The notes under the pieces were generated by a model. That model ran no database searches and was not told the DNA's origin. It was given only the letters and a program-made list of their open reading frames with translations. From positions 1 through 64,000 of the forward strand of contig DATNDU010000040.1 of the NCBI GenBank assembly GCA_035606915.1: a DNA stretch of 64,000 nucleotides. Direction: 5' to 3'. Position 1 is the stretch's first letter; the number at the start of each line of letters is the position of its first letter. Made by a program: the position numbers and the translations under genes. This document shows positions 35,206-45,116 of the stretch, piece after piece. Origin of the DNA: Roseiarcus sp035606915 (GTDB lineage: Bacteria; Pseudomonadota; Alphaproteobacteria; Rhizobiales; Beijerinckiaceae).

Positions 35206-35511
35206 TCAACCGCCGCTGGCGCTGGTTTCGGCTTCCGGCGCCGATTCCGGCGCAGGCGCCGGCGCTTTGGCGACCTTCGCCGCCTCGTCGATGACGATCC
35301 AGCGCTTCAGACGCGAGATCGGCTTGGTCTCCTCGATGGAGACAGCGTCGCCGACCTTCTGCGTCTTGTTCTCGACATGGGCGTGATAGTTCTTGGACTT
35401 GCGCACCGTCTTCTTGAGAAGCGGATGCGTGAAGCGGCGCTCGACCTTCACCACGAGGGTCTTCTGCTGCTTGTCGCTGACGACGACGCCCTGGAGGATA
35501 CGCTTCGGCAT
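35206..35511 (-). CDS. rpsQ: Small-subunit ribosomal protein S17 with acidic-Ala C-terminal tail
   Basis: 101 residues; typical S17 is about 80-85. The core MPKRILQGVVVSDKQQKTLV and HPLLKKTVRKSKNYHAHVEN with ISRLKRWIV is canonical. The last 20 or so residues (KAPAPAPESAPEAETSASGG) are a low-complexity tail, probably disordered. S17 is a primary 16S binder. It lies 5 bp downstream of rpmC. Confidence 0.95.
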   Translation of the reverse strand: MPKRILQGVVVSDKQQKTLVVKVERRFTHPLLKKTVRKSKNYHAHVENKTQKVGDAVSIEETKPISRLKRWIVIDEAAKVAKAPAPAPESAPEAETSASGG

Positions 35512-35516
35512 GGGCC

Positions 35517-35732
35517 TCAGCCCTCCTTTTTGGCCGCGGCTCTCTGCGCGGCGATGGTCTTCACGCGGGCGACGTCGCGGCGCACGACGCGCACCCGCGC
35601 CGTATCCTGCAACTGGCCGCTGGCGCGCTGAAAGCGCAGGTTGAACTGCTCCTTCTTCAGCTTCAGCGCCTCGTCATCGAGCTGATCCTCGGTCATCACG
35701 CGGAGATCCGCGACGCGAGCTTTCGCTTTCAT
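35517..35732 (-). CDS. rpmC: Large-subunit ribosomal protein L29
   Basis: 71-residue 50S protein beside the exit tunnel. ALKLKKEQFNLRFQRASGQL is the signature, followed by ARVRVVRRDVARVKTI. The ATG at 35732 (MKAKARVADLR) is the family start; the longer upstream frame is the shadow of rplP. It sits between rplP (11 bp) and rpsQ (5 bp). Confidence 0.96.
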   Translation of the reverse strand: MKAKARVADLRVMTEDQLDDEALKLKKEQFNLRFQRASGQLQDTARVRVVRRDVARVKTIAAQRAAAKKEG

Positions 35733-35743
35733 CTCAAAACATC

Positions 35744-36157
35744 CTACTCGGCGATTCGCTGAATGAAACGCGTCTTGATCGGCAGCTTGGCGGCGGCGAG
35801 CGCGAAAGCCTCGCGCGCGATCTGCTCGGGCACGCCATCGACCTCGAACATGATGCGGCCCGGCGCGACCCGGGTCACCCAAAATTCCGGCGCGCCCTTG
35901 CCCTTGCCCATGCGCACTTCGATCGGCTTCTTCGACACCGGCACGTCGCAGAAGACGCGGATCCAGACGCGGCCGGCGCGCTTCATATGGCGGGTCAGCG
36001 CGCGGCGGGCGGCCTCGATCTGGCGCGCGGTGACGCGCTCCGGCTCCAAGGCCTTGAGGCCGAACTCGCCGAAGTTGAGCTCCGCCCCGCCCTTGGTGTT
36101 GCCGCTGATGCGGCCCTTGAAGGCCTTGCGGAACTTGGTTCGCTTGGGTTGCATCAT
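35744..36157 (-). CDS. rplP: Large-subunit ribosomal protein L16
   Basis: 137-residue 50S protein near the A-site tRNA. It starts MMQPKRTKFRKAFKGRISG; RIFCD-type WIRVFCDVPVSKKPIEVRMG and GKGAPEFWVTRVAPGRIMFE are conserved. Two ATG codons are adjacent (36157, 36154); the first corresponds to the usual MLQPKRT start. It lies 21 bp after rpsC. Confidence 0.96.
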   Translation of the reverse strand: MMQPKRTKFRKAFKGRISGNTKGGAELNFGEFGLKALEPERVTARQIEAARRALTRHMKRAGRVWIRVFCDVPVSKKPIEVRMGKGKGAPEFWVTRVAPGRIMFEVDGVPEQIAREAFALAAAKLPIKTRFIQRIAE

Positions 36158-36178
36158 GGTCGTGAACTCGTCTCTTTA

Positions 36179-36943
36179 TCAGGCCGCGTCGCGCCCACGC
36201 CGGCCACCGCCGTCGCGATCGCGACGATCGCGGCCCTCGCCGCCTTCGCGGCGCGGGCGATGCGTGGATTGGTTGTCGGCCTCGTGCATTTTCCGATCCT
36301 GCGCCATCGGGTCGTGCTCAAGGATTTCGCCCTTGAATACCCAAACCTTGATGCCGCAAGTGCCGTAAGCGGTGTGCGCGGTGGCGACGCCGTAATCGAC
36401 GTCGGCGCGCAGGGTGTGCAACGGCACGCGGCCTTCGCGGTACCACTCAAGCCGCGCGATCTCGGCGCCGCCGAGACGGCCGGAGCAGTTGATGCGAATG
36501 CCCTCGGCGCCCAGACGCATCGCCGATTGCACGGCGCGTTTCATGGCGCGGCGGAAGGCGACGCGGCGTTCGAGCTGCTGGGCGATGGAATCGGCCACCA
36601 GCGTCGCATCGACCTCGGGCTTGCGCACCTCGACGATGTTGATCGCCACTTCCGACTTCGTCAGCTTGGCGACCTGCTTGCGCAGCTTGTCGATGTCGGC
36701 GCCCTTCTTGCCGATCACCACGCCCGGACGCGCCGAGTAAATGTTGACCCGGCACTTCTTGTGCGGCCGCTCGATGACGATCTTGGAGATCGCCGCCTGT
36801 TTGAGGCCGCCCATCAGAACTTCGCGGATCTTCATGTCCTCGTGCAGCAGCTTGCCGTACTCGGTCTTGTTGGAGAACCAGCGGCTGTCCCAGGTGCGGT
36901 TGACGCCGAGGCGCAGGCCGATCGGATTGATCTTCTGTCCCAT
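36179..36943 (-). CDS. rpsC: Small-subunit ribosomal protein S3
   Basis: 254-residue 30S protein at the mRNA entry tunnel. The KH domain contains NIYSARPGVVIGKKGADIDK; the C-terminal domain has AEIARLEWYREGRVPLHTLR and YGVATAHTAYGTCGIKVWVF. The last 30 residues are an Arg/Asp/Gly-rich tail (RRDRDGGGRRGRDAA), longer than in E. coli. It lies 10 bp after rplV. Confidence 0.97.
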   Translation of the reverse strand: MGQKINPIGLRLGVNRTWDSRWFSNKTEYGKLLHEDMKIREVLMGGLKQAAISKIVIERPHKKCRVNIYSARPGVVIGKKGADIDKLRKQVAKLTKSEVAINIVEVRKPEVDATLVADSIAQQLERRVAFRRAMKRAVQSAMRLGAEGIRINCSGRLGGAEIARLEWYREGRVPLHTLRADVDYGVATAHTAYGTCGIKVWVFKGEILEHDPMAQDRKMHEADNQSTHRPRREGGEGRDRRDRDGGGRRGRDAA

Positions 36944-36953
36944 CGCTGCCTCC

Positions 36954-37343
36954 TCAGGCCGCTTGCGTTTCGGCCGCGACTTCCCGCACCACGATCGTGA
37001 TGTTGGAGAACGGCTTCTCGATGCGGCCGGCTCGTCCGCGCGCGCGGGGGCTGAAACGCTTCATAATCATGTCCTTGCCGACGAAGGCCTGCGCGACGAC
37101 GAGATCGTCGACGTCGAGCTCGTGGTTGTTCTCGGCGTTGGCGATGGCGCTCTCAAGCGCCTTCTTCACCTCGACCGAGATGCGCTTGTGGCTGAACTCG
37201 AGATCGGCGAGCGCCTTCGACACCTTCTTGCCGCGGATGAGCTGGGCGAGAAGATTGAGCTTCTGCGGGCTCACGCGCAACATGCGGATCGTGGCCTTGG
37301 CCTCGTTATCAGCGAGGCGGCGGGGGTTTTTCGTCTGGCCCAT
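36954..37343 (-). CDS. rplV: Large-subunit ribosomal protein L22
   Basis: 129-residue 50S protein lining the exit tunnel. MLRVSPQKLNLLAQLIRGKK and the tunnel hairpin KRFSPRARGRAGRIEKPFSN are diagnostic. It begins one base after the rpsS stop and ends 10 bp before rpsC. The hairpin shows no deletion of the kind associated with macrolide resistance. Confidence 0.97.
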   Translation of the reverse strand: MGQTKNPRRLADNEAKATIRMLRVSPQKLNLLAQLIRGKKVSKALADLEFSHKRISVEVKKALESAIANAENNHELDVDDLVVAQAFVGKDMIMKRFSPRARGRAGRIEKPFSNITIVVREVAAETQAA

Positions 37344-37344
37344 C

Positions 37345-37623
37345 TTAGCCTCGCTTCGCCTTCTTGTCGGCGGAATGGCCGTGGAACGTGCGTGTCGGCG
37401 CGAATTCGCCGAACTTATGCCCGATCATCTCCTCCGACACCATCACCGGCACATGCTTGTGGCCGTTGTAGACGCCGAAGGTGACGCCGACGAACTGCGG
37501 CAGGATGGTCGAACGACGGCTCCAGATCTTGACGATGTCGCTGCGCTGCGACGCTCGCGCCGTTTCCGCCTTCTTGAGCATGTAGCCGTCAACGAACGGC
37601 CCCTTCCAAATCGAGCGCGCCAT
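37345..37623 (-). CDS. rpsS: Small-subunit ribosomal protein S19
   Basis: 92-residue 30S head protein. It starts MARSIWKGPFVDGYMLKKAE; IWSRRSTILPQFVGVTFGVY and GHKFGEFAPTRTFHGHSADK are the signature. Placed between rplB (4-bp gap) and rplV, the standard S10 order. Confidence 0.97.
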   Translation of the reverse strand: MARSIWKGPFVDGYMLKKAETARASQRSDIVKIWSRRSTILPQFVGVTFGVYNGHKHVPVMVSEEMIGHKFGEFAPTRTFHGHSADKKAKRG

Positions 37624-37627
37624 TGGC

Positions 37628-38464
37628 TCAGCCCTTCTTCTTGCGGACGTGCCGCGAAGCGACGATGAATTTGTCGGTGCGCTTGTTGGAGCGCGTCTTC
37701 TTGCCCTTGGTCGGCTTGCCCCACGGACTGACCGGATGACGGCCGCCGGAGGTGCGGCCTTCGCCGCCGCCGTGCGGGTGATCGACCGGGTTCATGGTGA
37801 CGCCGCGATTATGCGGGCGCCGGCCGAGCCAGCGGTTGCGCCCCGCCTTGCCAAGCGAAGCGTTCATGTGATCGGGGTTCGACACCGCGCCGACGGTGGC
37901 GAAGCAAAGCCCATGAACGACACGCTGCTCGCCGGAATTGAGTCGGATCGAGACGTAGCCCTGATCGCGGCCCACGATCTGCGCGTAAGTCCCGGCCGAG
38001 CGGGCGACCGCGCCGCCCTTGCCGATCTTCAGCTCGACATTGTGGACAATGGTGCCGACCGGAATGCTGGACAGCGGCATCGCGTTGCCGGGCTTCACGT
38101 CGACGCTCTGGCCCGCCACCACCTCGTCGCCGACGCTGAGGCGCTGCGGCGCGACAATGTAGGACAGCTCGCCGTCGCTGTATTTAATCAGCGCGATGAA
38201 GGCGGAGCGATTGGGATCGTATTCCAGCCGCTCGACCTTCGCCGTCAGCGTGTTGCGGCGCTTGAAATCCACCAGGCGGTAGGACTGCTTGTGGCCGCCG
38301 CCGCGAAAGCGCACGGTGATGCGGCCGGCGTTGTTGCGCCCGCCCTTCTCCGACTTGCCGACGGTCAGCGACTTGACCGGCTTGCCCTTGTGCAGCGCCG
38401 ACCGATCGACGATCGCGAGCTGGCGCAGGCCCGGCGTATACGGCTTGTAAGTCTTCAAAGCCAT
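37628..38464 (-). CDS. rplB: Large-subunit ribosomal protein L2
   Basis: 278-residue 50S protein needed for subunit association and the peptidyl transferase centre. MALKTYKPYTPGLRQLAIVD starts it. The signature TMNPVDHPHGGGEGRTSGGR, with the functional His, is intact. It lies 10 bp after rplW and 4 bp before rpsS. Confidence 0.97.
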   Translation of the reverse strand: MALKTYKPYTPGLRQLAIVDRSALHKGKPVKSLTVGKSEKGGRNNAGRITVRFRGGGHKQSYRLVDFKRRNTLTAKVERLEYDPNRSAFIALIKYSDGELSYIVAPQRLSVGDEVVAGQSVDVKPGNAMPLSSIPVGTIVHNVELKIGKGGAVARSAGTYAQIVGRDQGYVSIRLNSGEQRVVHGLCFATVGAVSNPDHMNASLGKAGRNRWLGRRPHNRGVTMNPVDHPHGGGEGRTSGGRHPVSPWGKPTKGKKTRSNKRTDKFIVASRHVRKKKG

Positions 38465-38474
38465 GACTTGATCC

Positions 38475-38771
38475 TCAAACGCCCGTCGTCACGTCAATGC
38501 GGTGCCCGTCGGCGAGCGTCACCACCGCTTTCTTCATGTCCTGCTGCCGGCCCGGCCGGCCGCGGAACATCTTCGCCTTGCCCTTGCGGATAAGCGTGTT
38601 GACCGCGGTGACCTTGACGTCGAACAGCTTCTCGACCGCCGCCTTGATCTGCGGCTTGGTCGCCTCCGGGCGGACGCGAAACACATATTGATTGTGGTCC
38701 GAAGCCATCGTCGCCTTCTCGGTGATGAGCGGGGCGACGACGGTGTCGTAGTGGCGCGTATCTTTGTTCAT
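38475..38771 (-). CDS. rplW: Large-subunit ribosomal protein L23
   Basis: 98-residue 50S protein at the tunnel exit, docking site for trigger factor and SRP. VVAPLITEKATMASDHNQYV and LIRKGKAKMFRGRPGRQQDM are characteristic. The ATG overlaps the rplD stop by 4 bp (ATGA). Confidence 0.96.
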   Translation of the reverse strand: MNKDTRHYDTVVAPLITEKATMASDHNQYVFRVRPEATKPQIKAAVEKLFDVKVTAVNTLIRKGKAKMFRGRPGRQQDMKKAVVTLADGHRIDVTTGV

Positions 38772-39388
38772 TTGAACCGCGCCTCCAGCGCTTCGACGGC
38801 CGCCTTCGTCAGCACGAGCTTGCCCCGGCGCATGATGTCGTAGACGTTGGCGCCCTGTACGGGCAACACGTCCACCTTTTGCAAGTTGCGGGCGGCAAGC
38901 GCGAAATTCGCGTTCACCTCGGCGCCGTCGACGATCAGCACGTTGTCGAGGGCGCTCTTCTTGAACGCCTCGCGCAGCAGCCTGGTCTTGGCCTCGCCGA
39001 GGTTGGCGTCGGACCAGACGATCAACTCGCCCGCTTGGTGCTTAGCCGACAGCGCATGACGCATCGCCAGCGCTCGCACTTTCTGCGGCAGGTCATGCTC
39101 GAACGAGCGCACCACCGGACCCATCGCCCGGCCGCCGCCGCGGAACTGTGGCACGCGCGCCGAACCGTGACGGGCGCCGCCGGTGCCCTTCTGCTTGTAC
39201 ATCTTCTTGCCGGTGCGCGCGATATCGGCGCGGCCGAGCGTCTTGGCGGAGCCGGCGCGGCGCTTGGCGAGCTGCCACTGCACCATGCGGGCGATCAGAT
39301 CGGCGCGTGGCTTGAGGCCGAACACCGCGTCCGACAGCTCGATCGAGCCGCCCGCGGCGCCGTCGAGAGACGTGACATCGAGTTTCAT
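38768..39388 (-). CDS. rplD: Large-subunit ribosomal protein L4
   Basis: 206-residue 50S protein; in E. coli it also represses the S10 operon. GRADIARTGKKMYKQKGTGG and ARHGSARVPQFRGGGRAMGP form the tunnel loop. The ATG at 39388 has GGGAG about 10 bases upstream; a GTG at 39397 that overlaps the rplC stop has the site too close. No S10-type leader is seen, because rpsJ follows tuf closely, so L4 autocontrol may not apply here. Confidence 0.96.
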   Translation of the reverse strand: MKLDVTSLDGAAGGSIELSDAVFGLKPRADLIARMVQWQLAKRRAGSAKTLGRADIARTGKKMYKQKGTGGARHGSARVPQFRGGGRAMGPVVRSFEHDLPQKVRALAMRHALSAKHQAGELIVWSDANLGEAKTRLLREAFKKSALDNVLIVDGAEVNANFALAARNLQKVDVLPVQGANVYDIMRRGKLVLTKAAVEALEARFK

Positions 39389-39393
39389 GCGCG

Positions 39394-40107
39394 TCACTCT
39401 CCCTTGGATTCGACGGCGTCCGCCTTGGCGGCGGGAGCCTTGAACTTGCCGGGCGCGGGCGTGTCCTTGTGCGCGGGCTTCTTGACCGCATCGCGCATGG
39501 AAATCCAGCCGCCGGCGTGGCCGGGCACCGAACCCTCAACCAGGATCAGGCCGCGCTCGACGTCGGTGCGCACGACCTTGAGGTTTTGCGTCGTCACCGT
39601 CTCGACGCCCATATGGCCGGCCATCTTCTTGTTCTTGAAGGTCTTGCCGGGGTCCTGGCGGCCGCCGGTGGAGCCATGCGAACGGTGCGACACCGAGACG
39701 CCGTGGGTGGCGCGCAGGCCGCCGAAGTTCCAGCGTTTCATCGGGCCGGCGAACCCCTTGCCGAGCGTCACGCCGGTGACATCGACATATTGTCCAACGG
39801 CGAAATGGTCAGCGGTGATTTCAGCCCCGACGGGCAGCACTTGGTCTTCCCCGACGCGGAACTCGGCGAGCTTCATCTTCGGCTCGACGTTCGCCACCGC
39901 GAAGCGGCCGCGCTCGGCCTTGGAGACGTTCTTTACTTTGGCGCGGCCGGCGCCGAGCTGAATCGCCGTGTAGCCGTTCTTCTCCTTGGTGCGATGCGCG
40001 ACGACCTGGCATCCCTCCAGCGACAGAACGGTGCAGGGCACATGATCGCCGCCGTCGGTGAAGACGCGGGTCATGCCCAGCTTCTTTGCAATTATGCCTG
40101 AACGCAT
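39394..40107 (-). CDS. rplC: Large-subunit ribosomal protein L3
   Basis: 237-residue 50S protein. It starts MRSGIIAKKLGMTRVFTDGG at 40107, with AAGGA upstream. GFAGPMKRWNFGGLRATHG and HRSHGSTGGRQDPGKTFKNK mark the functional loop, whose Gln is the usual PrmB methylation site. The C-terminal 30 residues form a Lys/Ala/Pro tail beyond the E. coli end, common in alphaproteobacteria. Confidence 0.96.
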   Translation of the reverse strand: MRSGIIAKKLGMTRVFTDGGDHVPCTVLSLEGCQVVAHRTKEKNGYTAIQLGAGRAKVKNVSKAERGRFAVANVEPKMKLAEFRVGEDQVLPVGAEITADHFAVGQYVDVTGVTLGKGFAGPMKRWNFGGLRATHGVSVSHRSHGSTGGRQDPGKTFKNKKMAGHMGVETVTTQNLKVVRTDVERGLILVEGSVPGHAGGWISMRDAVKKPAHKDTPAPGKFKAPAAKADAVESKGE

Positions 40108-40168
40108 GGCGTCAATCCTTGCGGAGCGCATTCGTCATCTTTCGAAGAGGCGCTCTTTAGCGGGTCCC

Positions 40169-40477
<309 letters not shown>

Positions 40478-40544
40478 TTCGGTCTCGATCCCTAGAGAGA
40501 ACCCGGGCGGGGCGAAACCCGCCTGGGCCTATCTCAAGCGTGCG

Positions 40545-41735
<1,191 letters not shown>

Positions 41736-41791
41736 TTCCAGGCTCCTTTGCGTATCTCTTGAGGGTCTCGGAACGCGTGACGCTTAAAGCG

Positions 41792-43867
41792 TCACTTGTT
41801 CTTCTCCATGATTTCCTTGGCGACGTTCGCCGGCACCTGCTCGTAGTGATCGAATTGCATGGTGAAATTCGCGCGGCCCTGCGTGCCGGAGCGAAGCTGA
41901 TTGACGTAACCGAACATATTGGCGAGCGGCACCATCGCGTTGATGACCACCGCGTTGGCGCGCATGTCCTGGCCCTGCACGTGGCCGCGACGGGAGAGCA
42001 GGTCGCCCATCACGTAACCGGTGTGCTCCTCGGGCGTCACCACCTCGACCTTCATGATCGGTTCGAGCAGCACCGAGCCGCCCTTTTGCAGGCCCTCGCG
42101 GAACGCCGCGCGGGAGGCGATCTCGAAGGCGAGCGCCGAGGAATCGACGTCGTGATAGGCGCCGTCGATGAGCGTCGCCTTGACGTCGACGACCGGGAAA
42201 CCGGCGAGCACGCCGGAGCCCATCACCGAATTGATGCCCTTTTCGACGCCGGGAATGTATTCCTTCGGCACCGCGCCGCCGACCACCTTGGCCTCGAACG
42301 ACGAGCCCGAACCCGGCTCCGACGGCTCGAACACGATCACCACTTTGGCGAACTGGCCGGTGCCGCCGGTCTGCTTCTTGTGGGTGTAGTTGATCTCGAC
42401 CGCCTTCGACAGCCGCTCGCGATAGGCGACCTGCGGCGCGCCGATCGAGGCGTCGACCTTGTAGGTGCGCCTGAGGATGTCGACCTTGATGTCGAGATGC
42501 AACTCGCCCATGCCCTTCAGGATGGTCTGGCCGGATTCCTGATCGGTGGAGACGCGGAAGGAGGGGTCTTCCGCGGCCAGCTTGGCCAATGCGACGCCGA
42601 GCTTCTCCTGGTCGGCCTTCGACTTCGGCTCGATGGCGATCTCGATGACAGGCTCCGGGAACTCCATCTTCTCCAGGATCACCGGCTTCTGCAGGTCGCA
42701 CAGCGTGTCGCCGGTGCGCGTGTCCTTGAGGCCGGCCAGCGCGACGATGTCGCCCGCAAAGGCTTCCTTGACGTCCTCGCGGTTGTTGGCGTGCATCAGC
42801 AGCATGCGGCCGATGCGCTCTTTGCGATCCTTGGTCGAGTTGAGCACCGTGGTGCCGGATTCGATCTTGCCGGAATAGACGCGCGAGAAGGTGATGGTGC
42901 CGACGAACGGGTCGTCCATGATCTTGAAGGCGAGCATCGAGAACGGCTCGCTGTCGAGCGGCCGGCGAATGATCTCCTCGCCCGTCTCCATATCGACGCC
43001 CTTGATCGCCTCGCGATCGGCGGGCGAGGGCAGATAGTCGACGACGCCATCCAGCAACGGCTGCACGCCCTTGTTCTTGAACGCCGAGCCGCACAACACC
43101 GGAACGAAGGTGATCTGCTTGACCGCCTTGCGGATGAGGCGCTTCAGCGTCGCAATGTCGGGCTCGTGGCCGTCGAAATAAGCGGCCATCACATCGTCGT
43201 CGAGTTCGACGGCGGCTTCGATCAGCTTCTCGCGATATTCCTTGGCCTGCTCGGTGAGATCGGCCGGGATGTCTTCGTCATGAAACTTCGCCCCAAGGCC
43301 CTCGTCTTCCCAGACGACCGCCTTCATGCGCAGGAGGTCGATGACACCCTTGAAGTTCGACTCCGAACCGATCGGCAATTGGATGCAAACCGGGCGGGCG
43401 CCGACCTTGGTGCCGATCTCCTCGACGCAGCGGGAGAAATCGGCGCCGACCTTGTCCATCTTGTTGACGAACACGATGCGCGGCACGCCATATTTGTCGG
43501 CCTGACGCCATACGGTCTCGGTCTGCGGCTCAACGCCCTGGTTGCCGTCGAGCACGCATACCGCACCGTCAAGCACGCGCAGCGAGCGCTCGACCTCGAT
43601 GGTGAAATCGACGTGGCCGGGGGTGTCAATGATGTTGAGGCGCTTGCCGTTCCAGAACGTCGTCGTCGCGGCGGAAGTGATGGTGATGCCGCGTTCCTGC
43701 TCCTGCTCCATCCAATCCATGGTCGCGGCGCCGTCGTGGACTTCGCCGATCTTATGGCTCTTGCCGGAATAATAGAGGATGCGTTCGGTGGTCGTCGTTT
43801 TACCGGCGTCGATATGCGCCATGATGCCGAAGTTGCGATAGTCCTCGATAGGATGACTGCGAGGCAT
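41792..43867 (-). CDS. fusA: Translation elongation factor G
   Basis: 691-residue translocase GTPase. G1 is AHIDAGKTT, switch I ends RGITITSAATT, G3 is DTPGHVDF and G4 is NKMDKVGAD; domains II-V are complete. The bases directly before the ATG read CCCTCCTT, the reverse of a normal Shine-Dalgarno, so initiation may rely on coupling to rpsG 33 bp upstream. It belongs to the str operon before tuf. Confidence 0.98.
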   Translation of the reverse strand: MPRSHPIEDYRNFGIMAHIDAGKTTTTERILYYSGKSHKIGEVHDGAATMDWMEQEQERGITITSAATTTFWNGKRLNIIDTPGHVDFTIEVERSLRVLDGAVCVLDGNQGVEPQTETVWRQADKYGVPRIVFVNKMDKVGADFSRCVEEIGTKVGARPVCIQLPIGSESNFKGVIDLLRMKAVVWEDEGLGAKFHDEDIPADLTEQAKEYREKLIEAAVELDDDVMAAYFDGHEPDIATLKRLIRKAVKQITFVPVLCGSAFKNKGVQPLLDGVVDYLPSPADREAIKGVDMETGEEIIRRPLDSEPFSMLAFKIMDDPFVGTITFSRVYSGKIESGTTVLNSTKDRKERIGRMLLMHANNREDVKEAFAGDIVALAGLKDTRTGDTLCDLQKPVILEKMEFPEPVIEIAIEPKSKADQEKLGVALAKLAAEDPSFRVSTDQESGQTILKGMGELHLDIKVDILRRTYKVDASIGAPQVAYRERLSKAVEINYTHKKQTGGTGQFAKVVIVFEPSEPGSGSSFEAKVVGGAVPKEYIPGVEKGINSVMGSGVLAGFPVVDVKATLIDGAYHDVDSSALAFEIASRAAFREGLQKGGSVLLEPIMKVEVVTPEEHTGYVMGDLLSRRGHVQGQDMRANAVVINAMVPLANMFGYVNQLRSGTQGRANFTMQFDHYEQVPANVAKEIMEKNK

Positions 43868-43900
43868 AAGGAGGGATCCCGATAGAGGTCAGACGCCGCT

Positions 43901-44371
43901 TTACCAGCGGTAGTGGGCGAAGGCGCGATTGGCCTCGGCCATCCTGTGCGTGTCCTCCCGCTTCTTCACCGCAGCGCCGCGATTATTGGAGGCGTCGAGC
44001 AGCTCGGAAGCCAGCCGATCCACCATCGTCTTGTCATTGCGCTCGCGCGCGGCGTTGATGATCCAGCGAATGGCGAGCGCCTGCCGGCGCTCCGTGCGCA
44101 CTTCCACCGGAACCTGATAGGTGGCGCCGCCGACGCGGCGCGAACGAACCTCGACCGACGGCGCGACGTTCTCAAGCGCCTGCTTGAACACCGCCAGCGG
44201 ATCGGTCTTCACCTTGGTCTCGACGCCGTCGAGCGCGCCATAGACGATCTTCTCGGCGACCGACTTCTTGCCCTCGTACATGATGGTGTTCATGAACTTG
44301 GCGACGACGATATCTCCGAACTTGGCGTCCGGGATGATCTCGCGTTTCTCGGCGGAATGGCGGCGCGACAT
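43901..44371 (-). CDS. rpsG: Small-subunit ribosomal protein S7
   Basis: 156-residue 30S head protein and str-operon repressor in E. coli. DAKFGDIVVAKFMNTIMYEG and the signature VRSRRVGGATYQVPVEVRTE are clear. AGGAGCAGG precedes the ATG. It lies 25 bp after rpsL and 33 bp before fusA. Confidence 0.97.
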   Translation of the reverse strand: MSRRHSAEKREIIPDAKFGDIVVAKFMNTIMYEGKKSVAEKIVYGALDGVETKVKTDPLAVFKQALENVAPSVEVRSRRVGGATYQVPVEVRTERRQALAIRWIINAARERNDKTMVDRLASELLDASNNRGAAVKKREDTHRMAEANRAFAHYRW

Positions 44372-44396
44372 GGCCTGCTCCTGAAATCTAAAAGTC

Positions 44397-44768
44397 TTAC
44401 TTGGGCCGCTTGGCGCCGTACTTCGAACGGCGCTGCTTGCGGTCCTTGACGCCCTGGGTGTCGAGCACGCCGCGCAGGATGTGATAGCGCACGCCCGGCA
44501 GATCCTTGACGCGGCCGCCGCGGATCATGACCACCGAGTGCTCCTGGAGGTTGTGGCCTTCGCCAGGGATATAGCCGATGACCTCGAAGCCATTGGTCAG
44601 CCGCACCTTGGCGACCTTACGCAGCGCGGAGTTCGGCTTCTTCGGCGTCGTCGTATAGACGCGCGTGCAAACGCCGCGCTTCTGCGGCGAGGCCTCCAGA
44701 TGGCGGGCCTTCTCGCGGTAAATCTTCGGCGCCCGCGGCTTGCGGATCAACTGACTGATCGTCGGCAT
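44397..44768 (-). CDS. rpsL: Small-subunit ribosomal protein S12
   Basis: 123-residue 30S decoding-centre protein. TTPKKPNSALRKVAKVRLTN carries the streptomycin-relevant Lys43-equivalent, and the second site PGVRYHILRGVLDTQGVKDR is wild-type in form. First gene of the operon, with AAGGG before the ATG. The 348 bp upstream contain the promoter and a long leader. Confidence 0.98.
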   Translation of the reverse strand: MPTISQLIRKPRAPKIYREKARHLEASPQKRGVCTRVYTTTPKKPNSALRKVAKVRLTNGFEVIGYIPGEGHNLQEHSVVMIRGGRVKDLPGVRYHILRGVLDTQGVKDRKQRRSKYGAKRPK

Positions 44769-45051
44769 TTACAGCCCTTCGTCCCGTCCCGGGCCTCGCG
44801 GCCCGCCTTTTGCAAACTCGTTTCCAACACCCACGCGAAACCAAAAACGCCGCAAAACCCTGTATCCCAGGGCTTCGGGCGCTCAATACGCAGAGGACCG
44901 CGGCATTACTGCCACGCTCATGCACTCGACCAAACCGCTTTAGGGCGGCCGGTATGGCTCTCGTCGATGAGATCGTCAGCGTTTAGAGCCGATGGGTTCA
45001 GCGCGAGTCGCACCGAACAACTAAGCTCTACAGCCTGTCGAAAGCGCGCGA

Positions 45052-45080
45052 ACCTTATTCAGGCCGCCCCCGGCCGTCAA
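45052..45080 (-). promoter_or_regulatory. Sigma-70-type promoter of the str/S10/spc operon
   Basis: On the minus strand TTGACG (45075-45080) and TAAGGT (45052-45057) are separated by exactly 17 bases. It lies about 285 bp upstream of rpsL, implying a long leader. The rest of the 348-bp gap (44769-45116) shows GC-rich inverted stretches, such as CGGGCCTCGCGGCCCG near 44790, but no gene. No other promoter of this quality was seen between here and adk. Confidence 0.6.
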
Positions 45081-45116
45081 TAGCCTTTTTAAACGGAGGC
45101 GCCGAATTCGCTGCCC

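Noticed and set aside
40502..40527. GC hairpin between tuf and rpsJ as a terminator
   Set aside because: The stem includes a G-T pair and no T-run follows; read-through to rpsJ is more likely.
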